Shown in pieces: positions 12,419 through 24,767 of a DNA stretch of 64,000 nt; positions within the stretch are counted from its first letter, which is position 1; each line of letters opens with the position of its first letter. A program made the translations under genes and the position numbers. A model generated the notes under the pieces. That model did no database searches, was not told where the DNA came from, and worked only from the letters and a program-made list of their open reading frames with translations. The DNA lies in contig NQMI01000170.1 of NCBI GenBank assembly GCA_002270565.1, positions 1 through 64,000 on the forward strand, in the 5' to 3' direction. Origin of the DNA: Stenocarpella maydis (taxonomy: Eukaryota > Ascomycota > Sordariomycetes > Diaporthales > Diaporthaceae).

Positions 12419-15256
12419 TACTTGAACCTTGGTTAAGAAGAATGGGTTGGGGAGAGGGGGGGGGGAGAAGTGGCATGATGTTGGCATGATGTAGCAAACA
12501 AGTACCCAAGACATATCACAGGGCGCAAGTAAGGCCCTTGCATAACCCCAAGCTCCATGTCCCGGCATCAACTGCAGACCGTTCCGAGTGTAGCGTTGAC
12601 AAATCTTGGTCACCAAATCAAGCCAATGTGTCACGCTGCAGGTTTCCCAATTTCTTGGCTCGGTCCAGCTGGTTACAGCACGGCAACGGCCTTGGGATTA
12701 TAAGAAGAGCAAGAGCACCACTCGGTAACAAGAGAATCCTACACACCTTTGCCATTCGACTGGCTGGGGTCGCTCTGGACGAAAGTGAGCTCTCGGGCCG
12801 CCGACTCGCACTTTGTCTTCCTCCAGAAAGACGTAAATGATGGCCTGTCTTCAGCGCGCGTCTCCATTGTTCACGAATATCTGCTCTGGCAAGCGGTGGT
12901 GATTTTCAGGGTGGACGGAAGGGTGGGTATCGTGGACTGCTCCGAGCAGGCACGACACGCAACGGCCAGACCTCCATCCTCATATACGCCGCCCTCAACC
13001 CCTCGCCGCTTGGGCCGGCATTGGTGCTCCAGCAAGCTGAATAAGATCTAGGCAGCCCGTGGCGACGGCATCCTTGCAACGGGAGCAGACCTTGCGCCCT
13101 TGCCAGGCGGAGAAGGCAGCGTCGGTCATGCATGAGGTGGTGGTGAAGCTGGGTCGATGTTCGACGAGGTGCCACCTCGTGCCCGGATCCCGTGGTGGTT
13201 ATGCCGCTTCGGGACAGCGACCAGGACAAAAGAAGTAATCATGTTATTCAGCAGTGGGTGAGCAGTGCAACAATGTGCGCGGCCAATCACCGCGAGGGCG
13301 CGCAGCTGCGGCCGCCCTCGGCGCAGCGCTCTTGCTCTGGGAGGTGAGCTCTTTGTATCCGGTGTCGCACCTGGTCAAACTGCATGGTGCGAGGGCCCGG
13401 AGGGGGGAAGGGTCAGGCTCATGCTGGTTCTCAAATCACTGGGAGAAACTTGGGACAGCACCCCAGTCATGGCCTTGGCACTCGGGAGGCTGTGTGTTTC
13501 GCGGGGCCTGGCCTGACCTTCGGCTGGCTCGGGGCGGAGGCCCCGATGTCTCCGGCCGGTGATGCAGGCCCGGGGCGGCGGTTGCTCGGCCCCGTACAGA
13601 CTGGAGGGGAGACACGGTGACGGTGACGGTGGCGGTGGCGATGGGGGCTGGGCAGGGTGAGTGCAGGAAACGACAAGCCTCCTTCGGGAGCGAAACCCGA
13701 GCTCGGGTTTGCGCCAGGCCCTGGACGGCCAGAGAGGCAGGGGGAGGCGGTGAGAGGCGGATGATGGGTAAGACGGACCAAAAACCCACCGGCATGGACA
13801 CGCGTGTAAGCCAATTGAGGCTGTGCCTGCAAGATGGCGCCCAGGCGATCAAGAACCACGCGGCTGGGTGCTGGGCTGGGCGTGCAGGAACGCATCGAGA
13901 TGGCAGGCATGCGTGTCCTAGGGATGGGCACATGCAGGCACCAGGAGGCGTGGCAGTTCTCTACAGCAAGCAGGACAGGACGAGATAAGGATGGCATGAG
14001 ATGAGATGCTGGCTGTCTGTCGTCTTCAGGTAGGGAGATGAGCGCGTCATCCACCACGAGCCCTTGGAGAAGGATGAATGCAGGCATGCATGGTCCAGAT
14101 GCCAGATGCCAGTCCGGATTTGGACCCTGAGGCCAGGCCACTCCAGACCCGGTCAGCGGTTGCGATGTGGCCTCAAGATCGCCGAGACGGGCGACCACTG
14201 ATGCTTAAATGCTGATTGATTTCTGGTGGTGTGTGGTCCGTCAAGCCGTGTGTGGTTTGTCACACAGATCAGGACGGTAGCGCAGCAGGTAGTCTGGTAA
14301 TCTAGTGTAGATGTGCGGTACGTGCTGTGGAAGGCTAGAGAACCTTGGAGCGATATGCCTGCTCAAGTGTGGAGATGCATTATTAATCAATGCCGTGGGT
14401 ACCTGAGAGTCGGTGGTGAAAGCGCGCTATACCAAGGTACATAGGACCTTCCTCTGGGCCTCCCGGTCACCTGAGTCGCGGTCGGACTGTAACGGTAACG
14501 GCCGCCCGTCGAATCCCGTTCCACAGGCCTGGTAACAAAGGATGAGAATGCCCAGCGCGTGCTTGCGGGAGCCGTAATATACGACAGCAGCACCCTGCGC
14601 GCAGGCCAGGTTGTACTTGCACCACCAGAGCATATCCAGCCACATCTGAGAGCCAATCTAGGCCGGGGCAGCAAGCAAGCAGATCCATCCCAGCGGTGCA
14701 GCAGTGCAGACACACATGCGCTCCCGATTGCTGTCTGCCAGCTGAAAGGTGATGGATCTTACATGGTACACCACCGAGTACCACTACCACTACATACTTA
14801 TCTGACTTGGGGGACCTCGCCTGACTCCTTTTCAATCTGTTCCCCACCATTGATTGCTACTGACGCGCACACTTTTGGACTTCCCAGGGACCTTCCCAGG
14901 GACCTCCTCGCGTGCTGCTCTCCTCCGTCTCACCAAACCGTCGGCCGCAGATTAGATCGTGATCATCACCGTCCTGTTCCAGCTCGCCGGCCCCTCACCG
15001 TCCGCACTCCTCCCCCTCCCCCACCCCCTTATCAGCTGTCCTCGCCCCAGGACAGGTCCCCTACCGAACATCAACAGTATAGCGAACCCAAGGCCATCTG
15101 GTACCCACGCCACACTTCTCCGTAGGCCGTTCGGGCCTGCCAGGCCGGACTAGACACTCCCCGTACGTCGCATTTGCCACTGTCATACTTCGGACGCGAC
15201 CCGACGCTGCGGCTTAGCCCTCAGAAGTCCACGGGCCGATCCGTGGCCCAACCACC
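12419..15256. other. Spacer between bZIP and Zn2Cys6 genes
   Basis: About 2.8 kb without a supported gene. It should hold the 5' exon(s) and promoter of the bZIP gene on the minus strand, and the promoter and leader of the Zn2Cys6 gene, whose upstream 14800-15250 is C-rich. A TAGTGTAG octamer lies at 14303-14310. Overlapping open frames of up to 243 codons on both strands around 13.4-14.2 kb reflect high GC content and show no recognisable domain. Confidence 0.45.
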
Positions 15257-18200
15257 ATGTCCACATCACCAGACACAGACACGGCCATGAATGGCACCGA
15301 GGAGGCAGAAGACACCGTCACCATCCACGTCGAAACGTCTGCCTCGGCGGCAGCAGGCGCCGAGGCCCCCCGTCCCCCCAACAATGCCGACGTCCCAAAA
15401 CCCAAGCGCCTGGCTTGCATGATATGCAGGAAGAGGAAGCTCAGGTGCGACGGCAACCGCCCGCGATGTAGCACATGTACGAGGCTGGGCCATGACTGCG
15501 CCTACGATGAGGTTCGCCGGAAAAGCGGCCCCAAGCGCGGATATGTCAAAGCCCTCGAGGAGCGACTGAGTGCGTCTGTTCCCACCCCCGGCCCTATCCT
15601 TCTGCTTGTAAACCGAGGCGACTCTCGAGAAGCCCTTCGCTGACGCTGAACTCGGGCTCCAGAACAAGTCGAGACCCTGCTGAAGACCCAAGATCCACCG
15701 GCTGCCCCAAAGCCAGTAGCACAGGTCGCGCCCCCCGTTATGACCAATTCCGATCCAAAGATCAACGACAGCCTCTCCACACCTGTCAACCTCACAGTCA
15801 ACGACCCGTCTATCAGCCTCGCCGCTGGGGCCGACATAGACCAGTGGAATTTCCACGGGGACAACTCACCACAACCTCCACAGCCCGGCGGCGACACCTT
15901 CGACTTCAATGCCATACCAATGCAAAACAGCTTCACGTGGGAGATGATCGGCCTGGGTCTGGACGAGCCTCTGCCTCCTCAGGAGTCCATTGACGAATTG
16001 TGAGACTGACTGCTGCCGTGAGGTCCACGCCTTGGTGGAAGGGAAGGGCTGACGTAACAATGTACAGCCACCAGATATACTTTGAGAAAGTTCACCCTTC
16101 GATGCCCATGATACACAAGTATCGCTACTTGGCAGCCATGAACTTGTAAGGCAAACCCTTTACGGGATTTTGTTCACTTCGTGCATGAACCCGGCTGATA
16201 GGGCGTACAGAGCGCCAAACCAGCGCCCACCAGTGTGTCTCAGATACGCGATATGGACACTTGCTTGTTCAGTAGCAGACAAGTTTTCCGATCTGAGAGA
16301 CCTGTTCTACCAGCGCGCCCGCAAGTATGTCGAGGCAGATTATGTCAAGGGGTTCGGCGAACACCTGATCTCGGTCGCCCACGCGCAAACCCACGTCTTG
16401 CTAGCCGAGTATGAGTTCAAGATGATGTACTTCCCCAGAGCCTGGATGAGTACCGGTTCTGCCGTGAGGCTCTGTCAGATGATGGGGCTGCATCGTCTTG
16501 ACGGCGCGGGTCTGGACGTGAAGCAATGTATCCCTCCTCCCCGGGACTGGACCGAGAGGGAGGAAAGAAGGCGGACCTTCTGGATGGCTTTTACTGAGGA
16601 TAGGTACGCCAGCATCGGGACAGGATGGCCCATGACGATCGATGAGATGGATATCATGAGCAACATGCCCGCTTCGGATGACGCATATAACATGAGCCGG
16701 CCCGAGCAGACACAGACACTCGCAGATTCCATGACCGCGTCCGGAGCCGGTAGCATCTCCACCATGGGTGGCGTCGTCCTCATGGCATGCTTATTCGGGC
16801 GCAACCTCCTCCATCTCCATCGCCCGGATGTCGATGAGCGAGACCACGATTTGAATGGCGAATTCTGGAAACGACATCGAAAACTGGACAACATTCTCCT
16901 GAATACTTCTCTCTGCCTCCCAGCTCACCTCAAAATGCCCGCGGGCTTGACGAACCCAAATGTAATCTTCACCAACATGTGCATACACACGTCTACTATC
17001 TGCCTCCACCAAGCCGCCATCTTCAAGGCGGATAAGAACAGGCTGCCGGCCTCGGTGAGTGCCGAGAGCAAGGTGCGTTGCATCACCGCAGCAAGTGAGA
17101 TCGCGAGTATAATGAGGACCATTTCTCATATAGACCTGTCAACCGTGAGTTTCCGTCCCATCCATAAGGTGTCTCAGCTGCCTTGCTAAATGTTACCAGG
17201 TCAACCCCTTCACCTCCTTCTGCCTTTACGTTGCCGCACGAGTCTTTGTGCAGTACTTGAAAAGCCGGCCTGACGACAGCCAGACTGTCGATTCACTGCG
17301 CTTCCTCCTTGCAGCAATGGGAGCACTCAAGAGGCGGAACCCCTTGACGGAGTCCTTCCTTGTACAGCTTGACGTCGACCTGGAAGCGCTTGGTTCGCGC
17401 ATACCGAAGCTGAGAGCAGCCTTCCCACGAAGCACACTGCGCGTGAGTTTAGACTCCTTCGTTCGATACCGAGGCATGTAAACTGACAGGACCGCTCTCC
17501 TCTAGCAAGACGGAGGCTGCCCTTTTCCAGGGAAAACACCACCAGGTGCTAAATGCGACGACGGGGTTGACAATCACGGGATATTTGCCCAGAGCGGTTG
17601 CAACTATGTGAAAGCCGGCGAGAGCAGCGGTGATCCAATCAGCGGTCCCGAAATCGTTGATGCTGGCCCAACCCATTCGAGCAATCAGGCGAGTCCCTCC
17701 GGTCGGTGGCCAAACACGGGCACGACGTACATGGACCGGGTACGATCTGGCAACGGCCCGGCTTTTGGATCGACGATACTACGCGGTTTCGGCAATGAAG
17801 GCAGTCCCGGCGACATGTCGGCGTCACCGGATGCAGGACTTGCATCTGACAGGCCAACGCCTAACTCGAGCACATCTACATCCGACCGACATAACGGCAG
17901 CAGTAACAACCTCACGGCAGCAAACAGCAGCCGGTCGGGCCGAAACTCGTTCGAAGCGAGCCCGGCATCATCCACTAACATCAACAACTGCAACAACAGC
18001 TCACGAGTACAACTGGACCAGCTGCACGGCGGGGGTATCGATGCGTTCTTCCAGACCCTGCCTGGCGGCGATTTCACCACCGGACTCACGCCGAACCAGC
18101 AGTTCACAATGTCAGACACTCCAGGGAAGACGACAGGTGGCGCGGCGGGCGCAGGTTCGGGTGACTTCAACTGGGAACAGTTCACGTCCGGCGCAGCCGG

Positions 18201-18291
18201 GATGACGCCTGTGTCCGAAGGTGTTTTGCGTTCGATGCTACAAATGGGACCAATGGAGACGATGGACATGGGATGGGATGCACAAGCTTAA
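15257..18291 (+). CDS. Zn(II)2Cys6 transcription factor with fungal-specific domain
   Basis: Exons are 15257-15569, 15663-15999, 16068-16145, 16211-17144, 17200-17442 and 17506-18291, giving 896 aa. All five introns (93, 68, 65, 55 and 63 bp) have GT-AG ends and restore frame. The zinc cluster has Cys at 54, 57, 64, 71, 74 and 81 (C-x2-C-x6-C-x6-C-x2-C-x6-C). It is followed by a linker RRKSGPKRGYVKALEERL and a short coiled coil EERLKQVETLLK for dimerisation, the second half of which is encoded by exon 2. Exon 4 carries the fungal-specific regulatory domain (LRYAIWTLACSVADKF, RRRTFWMAFTEDRY). The last exon is low-complexity Ser/Asn/Gly-rich, probably an activation region. It is a nuclear DNA-binding regulator. 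I do not recognise the orthologue, so target genes are not assigned. It is convergent with the RTA1-like gene. Confidence 0.9.
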
Positions 18292-18969
18292 CTGTGCCGC
18301 ATTTGGTTAATTATGAGAGGTTGGGGGAAGAGTGCGCCAGCACACCGCTTGATGTTTCGCGTCAGGATGGACCTTGGGACCGTGGAATTCGGCGAAAGCA
18401 TGTGGAAGGCGGTTGGCTGGGTTTTGATCTCTTTTATCCTGGCCTGTAGCGGTGCTCGGTCTCTCCTCAAAAAGGTGAGGTTATGGGTAGCATTTCACGA
18501 CTCGAGCGAGTGCTCAGGCTGTTGAGCATTTATCTGTTTTCTGGACAGCACAGTTTCCACGGGTGGGTGCCCGGCGAATATTGGACAGACGATGGGAGGC
18601 CATTTCTCCGTCTATATTTTTATGTATATTACCCCCTCATTGCGGAGATGTAGGACGGCGCACATCCCCCTCCACGACAGCTTGCTGATAGCTCAAGGCA
18701 GATGATCTATGCGTAGACTCCATTGACTGCCACATTGCCTTCGTACAGTGCGTCCATGTACTGCGTATTTGTTTTTCATACATAGCAATGACATATTAGA
18801 CAATACCAGTAAGCGACTGAGTATGCACGCGCTGCAAGTATCAAGCATCGTTGTCCCTATTAAGATCCGTGCCAACCTAGAATAACAACCGAAAACCCCG
18901 GGTATCATTTTTAAAGCCAAAGCCACCTCGCCGCTTCCTACGTGTTTCACGTGATGACAAAGATCCCTC
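18292..18969. other. Convergent 3' intergenic region
   Basis: This 678-bp spacer lies between the stop of the Zn2Cys6 gene and the stop of the RTA1-like gene. It is AT-richer than its surroundings, with TATATTTTTATGTATATT at about 18611-18630, which suits 3' UTR and polyadenylation signals on both strands. No gene seen. Confidence 0.5.
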
Positions 18970-20551
18970 TCATTGTGAATAAAGCGACTGGGAGTAAGTG
19001 GACGTGAGCGCCACATCCTCCAGGTCATCCTCTCTGCCGCCGTGGTAAGGACTCTCCCTCTTGCTGGGCTTCCTCGGCGGAAGCACCACCGACGCGACCT
19101 CTATCCGGTCGTCTTCGTCGCCATTCTCCGCCTCCTCGTCCCGCCGCTGCTGCTGGAGCCGTGCCATCTCTAGCGCCCGTGATATCCTCTTGCTCGACTT
19201 CCTGGGCGGCTCCGGGATGACGGACACGCGGTCCGCTTCCTCCTCAGCCTCAAGAGGAGACAGCGCCCGCGACTCGGCCGTGATATCCTGCGAGCACCGC
19301 CTCGCTCCGGGAGGCAGGTGCGGGTCGTAGGGGCCGCTGGCCATCCGCGGGGCATCATATCTGCCGACGGGCGGCTCGTGGCGGCTCTCGCCCGCCGACC
19401 CGGGCCGCGACGGCGAGCCCTCGGATGAGACGTCCGACGGCGCCATCAGGGCCTGGGAGAAGATGACCTGGCTGATCTCGCCCAGGTCCTGGCGCGAGTC
19501 CCGCATGTTGGCGTGCTCCAGGTCCGTCATGCCGGTGGCGAAGGTCCCGACCGTCAGCCTCTTGTCCTGCTTGGACATGTGGGCCCCACCGCCGCGCTCA
19601 GCGTTGCGGCCTTGCTGCATCCTCCTGCCGCTGATGCCGTCGTCGAGCCATATGGCGGGGTGGAACGCCGCGAGCGTGACGATCGCCTCGGTCAGCATGA
19701 CGCCCTCGGCTACGAGCCACAGCAATTGGTCCCTCGCGATCGGGCTGCCGATCCCGCCCCAGGCCGCGGCTGAGCGGTACGCGCACCTAACCAGGACACA
19801 TACACCCGCGAGTGGCAGGATGACGAGGAAGGTCTTGAAGCGAGGGGTGAGAGGGACGTATCCCGCTCCGTCCTTGTGGAAGGTCGTATAGCCATATTTA
19901 CGGTCTGCCTTTCCGGCCTTGACATACGTGATGGCTAGGAGGCTCAGGGCCGCGGCCAGCAAGAGCGTTTGCAGGAGGAGGCCGGCGTACATGACATCCT
20001 GACCCGGCCCCGCCTGCTCTGGCAAGAGGATGCCCCACGGGCCTGCTTGTTTGGCGCTCGAGAAGGTTAGGCCGAGCCCGACGGCTTGCAGCAGACCGGC
20101 GAGGAGGTCACCCCAGATGAAGACTCGCATGTGGGCGTTCGGTGACAGGATTGCATGCTCGGTTCCGAGGACATTGAGGACCTGGGCTGCGCATAGGTGT
20201 ATCCTGTTTGATATTGTCAGCCCAGACGTTGGTCCATCTTGGATAGTGTGGATCGCATTACCCAATGGTGAGGAAGACGGGTGCTATAACCGACAGCCCG
20301 AAGTTGGTAGCATAGCTGACGATGTACCAGTCTTGTAGCCGCAATGAGTAGGCTGTTATCTCGAGGATACACGTGATGCTCAGAACAAGACTGAAGGGGA
20401 CGAAGCGTTGCGCCTTCCAAGAAATAGCAAGGCAGCAGGTGAAACTGGCGGCGATGATAGCAAGGAAGAAAACACTGACGGTGGCATTGCCGTTGTTGCT
20501 GTAGGGCGACTGATTCACGTCCAGCCACAGGGGCCCGGATGGAGCAGCCAT
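18970..20551 (-). CDS. RTA1-like seven-transmembrane protein
   Basis: Exons are 20262-20551 and 18970-20203 (507 aa), with a 58-bp intron (GTAATG donor, GCTGAC branch, CAG acceptor). The N-terminal part carries an NGNATV glycosylation site, then hydrophobic segments: FFLAIIAASFTCCLAI, SLVLSITCILEITAYSL, NFGLSVIAPVFLTI, a VFIWGDLLAGLLQAVGLGL block, LLLQTLLLAAALSLLAITYV, FLVILPLAGVCVLVRCAYR and LLWLVAEGVMLTEAIVTL. This is the RTA1/RTM1 layout. Members sit in the plasma or vacuolar membrane and are linked to lipid flux and resistance to toxic compounds. A long charged cytoplasmic tail follows, with two copies of a PPRK-x-SKR motif at residues 429-436 and 472-479. The gene diverges from RRN3 across 1.75 kb. 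The substrate is not known. Confidence 0.85.
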
Positions 20552-22301
20552 GACTTGGTGCTTGCAGTCCAGGAACAGACAGGATAAGATGAGATCAAAA
20601 GAGTTGGAACCAACTCGAGACCTCCCTATGGTAAAGAGAAAAGCAGGTCGAGCGAGAACTCACTCGAGTTTCGCGATATACGGGAGGCTGGGCCGGGAAG
20701 CACAGCAGATAGATATAGCACAACCCAAGCACAGCCAGCAATCGGCGCAGGGCACATTCTGATCGACGAGCAGAACCTTGCGCAGCTCCATATTTAGACG
20801 TCACCGTCTACGCTTCTTGATTCTCCGGGTCTGGGGGAGGGGACGAGTGCAAGCGCAGCGCAGCAAGAGAGAGAAGCAAGGCGAAACTCGTGAAAATGGG
20901 TCCGCAGCTGAGGCTTGTTTCTCCCCCGTCCGAGGTCCCTGGCCGGGGTGTTGGCTGTTCGACGTAGATGAAGCTGTGAGGCCTGCATGCGCCACCCGGC
21001 AGTCGGCTCGCTCACGAATCAACGGGGCCTGAAGAGGCCGATCATCACCCCACAGCCGCAGCGTTTGCGTGGCACCTGAGAGGACCTGCGCTTGGCCACT
21101 TGTGGAGGATTCCTGGCCCGTTTGATAGTGTACATTATCTTCGCCTGCTGCCTTGCTCCCTCGAAGCTCCTTGCCGCCTGTGATTTCTCACGCACGGCAC
21201 GACCGTCAGAGAGGAAGGCTCAGCAACCTGCAGACGTCACCACGACAAGCCGCTAGTAGGTCGGTCCAACCAGGTGCAGGGTCGGGAAGGCCCCGACAAG
21301 CTCTTGAGGTTGCTGGCAAGCGGGTGTGGGTGGTTATCCGTGACCTGGGAGGGGCTTGGTGCTCCGAGGCTTGTATGTACTGTCGTGCTCAGCCCGTGTT
21401 GAAGGACGGGCGAGCAGGGATGTTCGTGTCGTCGCGATCTTGGAACATCTAAAAGTGGCATTGGCACGCGTGAGTTGCTCTCAGTCACACGCGACCAAAA
21501 GTTTAAATGGGATCCGTAAAGACTGGCGCGGCCACTGCTCTGAGGGTTCACCCCTCACCCAGTTTGTGTCGCCGTCGGGCCATGGAAATCCTCACTGCTA
21601 CGGGCAATACCAAGCCCCGGTGGAATAAAGTATAGGCTTTTACGCTGAGTAATAAAGAGCACTTGACCACCGATACTGTGGTCAAAAATGAGTCTACAAA
21701 AAGCCAGGAGCTGATTGGTGTGGTCGTACCTACGACGGAGGATCAGTCACACAATTTCAAACCCTCAGGCAATAAACAATTTGCACATGCACGAGAGTTG
21801 AGGCACCCTTGATGGACGCAAATCTCACAATAGAACGCGTGCTGTGCCTGCAACTTTACGTTTGGCGTCAACCAAGAAGCATCTACGCGCTGCCCGCAGA
21901 ATCTGGTGGCGCACGGGCCAACTCAAGTCATTAATTAGTGTAGCTTCCTCGGCGGGAATGGGGCCGGAGCGAGGAGGTTGTGTGCGGGTTTCGCCTCCAC
22001 TCTTCCTCGCGTGCTAAATTTCCTTCTTGGAGGGGAAAATCCATCCTCCTCAACCCTTCGTCCCTACCAGACAAGACCATTGTCCCCGGCTTCATTGCCA
22101 TTCAGACGCCGCAGATTTACCAACAAAAGAATACCTAGTCATTCTAGTGCTCTTCCCTCGAGAACTCTAACATGTTCCATCTGCCCCATCCACAACCCCC
22201 AGAGTCCCCTTCGCTCGACGCCTAAAACCCAAATCCCAGATCCACCACAGGCAGGCATCTTCAACAGCCTCCGACGTCAGCGACCTAAGGGCCCTCTCTC
22301 C
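20552..22301. promoter_or_regulatory. Divergent promoter region between RTA1-like gene and RRN3
   Basis: This 1.75-kb spacer separates two divergently transcribed starts. A TAGTGTAG octamer lies at 21936-21943. From 21978 to 22301 the + strand is open in the RRN3 frame but has no ATG, only a GTG at its start. It is Pro/Ser/Arg-rich when translated and most likely a 5' leader. No separate gene is supported. Confidence 0.45.
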
Positions 22302-24409
22302 ATGGCTACTCACACACCCATAAGAGCAGAGCGGCGTCCATCGCCAACTGCCAAAAGCTCTGCCCTGAAGAGTATTCTGCGCACCAGTCTGACGACCTTG
22401 GGCCGTCGCATGAGGGAAGACGGAGACCAAGAAGAAGCCGAGCCGCAGAGTCCCACCAAGCGTCGCAAGACCGTCGTCTTCGACATGAATTCCAATACCG
22501 TACAAAGTATCGCACCCGCCACACCGGCCGAGACCAAGGGGACGGCCGAAGAAATCAAGCAGGCGGTGGTCAAGGCCCTCAGGGACCACACCCTGGGCGA
22601 CCAGGAAGGTTACGATACCCTCAAGGGGGTCTTCGAGAACGACCGACGCCGAAAACAGACCTCAACCTCGAGCCAGGCCGAGGACGACATCGACCCCTCC
22701 GATCTGATACACTACGTCAAGGCTCTCAAGGTGTGCGCACCCCAGCTCGGGAGGTCCTGCTCGAGCCTAGTGCACGACGTCCTCAGCATCCCATGGTTGG
22801 GCCGGCCCGACGACTTTGTGGCCGCTTATGTCGACTTTCTGGCCAACCTCGTCACCGCTCAGTCCATCTGGCTTAGCAGAGTTCTCGGCATGCTCGTCGA
22901 GAGATTCCGCCATTTCAGAGAGTTCGAATGGAGGGCAGGATATTTCCCCGACGTCGGCTGCGATGTCATGAGGCAGCGTCTCCATCGGGCACTGGGCCAT
23001 ATCCTGCAGCTGTTTCCCGCTGCCCGGCGTGTGCTTCTGTCCCTTGTCAACAAGGAGTTTCCCTTCTCCGATGAATCCAAGAGCATACACATGGCATATG
23101 TACAGAATCTGTTGCGTCTACGGGAATACGCACCGGATATGGGACCAGAGATCATGGAACTAATTACGGATCGGCTTGTCAAAGTGAGCTTTATGCCCCC
23201 CCCCCCCTGTTGAGCTGCCCGCTGACAATGCTGTAGATTGATGTGCAAATCCAAGTCGATTTGGATGAGGTCGACGACGATGTTGCCGCCGGGGTAATCC
23301 AGCAGCTCCAAGCCTCTAGGGCGGAAGACCCCGACGACGACGACGATTTGAGCGACGTTGAGAGCGTCGCAAGTGATGAGAGTGATGATCGTCACGAGCT
23401 GAGCGGCAAGATCCTCAAAGCGGCACAACACATTCAGAAGATGGACTTCATCATGAACAGCCTTTTTGAGCTTTATGAGCCGGTCTTCGCCGACCCCGAC
23501 TCGGATGCAGCAAGGGACGTTTTCGAAAACCTGCTCGCAGATTTCATCAATATCATACTTCCTACGTACTCGAGTCGGCACACCCAGTTCCTCATATTCC
23601 ACTTTAGCCAGCTCTCCGAAGATCTCTCAGACCGGTTCGCTGGTTCGCTGCTCGACATCGCATTTGGCAACCAGTACTCCATGGTCACGAGGCAGAACGC
23701 TGCCGCCTATGTGTCCAGCTTCGCAGCTCGTGGCAAGAGGGTCCCTGCCGAGTCTGTGCGGACGATATGCAAAGTGCTCCTCAAGCACATCGACTCATAC
23801 AGGCACAGATACCAGGCGACTGCACGCCCAGACCTGAGGAGATTCACCCCCTACTACGCTCTTTTCCAAGGCCTCTTATACATATTCTGCTTCCGGTGGC
23901 GTGATCTGGTCATGGACAAGCCCGACCTGGTCGACCCGGAGGATCCCGCCTCATACATGGGCCAGGATCTCGAGTGGATGGAAGAGCTGCGCCCACTTCT
24001 TCGCGCGAACATCTGGTCTGGTTTCAACCCCCTGCGGGTTTGCCATCCCACCATCGTGCAGGAGTTCGCCAAGCTTGCCGGCCATCTTGGCTTCATGTAT
24101 GTCCACGACAAGATTGATGCGAATCGACGGATCTACCTCTCTTCGTACGTCTCTTCCAGCGTGGAGGCCTTGCGAGAAACAGCGAGCCAGAACCCATACG
24201 ACGAGAGCTGGCTGCAGCTCACGCCTTACTTTCCCTTCGACCCGTACCAGCTTCCCGAAAGCAGGCACTGGGTCGATGGCGACTACATACCTTACGAACC
24301 CTTCCCGGGTCTTGATGAGGATGACGAGAGCGATGATGAGGATCGCTTGGAAGGTGATGAGACCTTTGAGGAGGACACAGAGACGGATGAGGGCAGCGGC
24401 AGACGATGA
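22302..24409 (+). CDS. RRN3: RNA polymerase I initiation factor RRN3
   Basis: Exons are 22302-23183 and 23237-24409 (684 aa), with a 53-bp intron that contains a C12 run and a GCTGAC branch. RRN3 (TIF-IA) bridges Pol I to the core factor at the rDNA promoter in the nucleolus. Family blocks are SDLIHYVKALKVCAPQLGR, a long HEAT-like helical core, the HTQFLIFHFSQ block, YVSSFAARGKRVPAESVRTI, FTPYYALFQGLLYIFCFRW and NPLRVCHPTIVQEFAKLAGH. An acidic/Ser patch (EDPDDDDDLSDVESVASDES) opens exon 2 at about residue 324 and a second acidic tail ends the protein. Both are usual for the family and are likely phosphorylated. The first in-frame ATG (CTCCATGGC) was chosen, although the frame stays open for 324 nt upstream. 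It is convergent with TEX1. Confidence 0.93.
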
Positions 24410-24767
24410 GGCGTTCCGAGGTTGTTGAGGACTTCAGGAGGGAGTAAAAACAAAAGCATTTGGGCAGGCGTTAAAAGGGGCACAGATACCAGCATCGGAT
24501 ATTGAACAGCGTTCGGCGGCGTTGGAGGATTCAGTTTTGGCACGTGTGCCTTGAGATGGGGCCACATTTGTCAGATCTCGGGAGGGTTATGATGTGTGCG
24601 GCCAAATTCGAAGAATTTCATAAAATTTGAAAGGAACTCGAAGTCCATGCTTGTGATGTTGGGTTTCCGAGGGTGTCTCAGGCCGAAGTTACACATCGAT
24701 GTTCTGCGTTGTGATAGCCGTGCGGCATGACCCGCTTTTCTCCCTGTCTTGTGCCCAGAACAACTCG
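24410..24767. other. Convergent 3' spacer RRN3/TEX1
   Basis: This 358-bp region lies between two stop codons facing each other. It includes an AT-rich stretch (about 24605-24640) suited to 3'-end formation. No gene seen. Confidence 0.5.
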
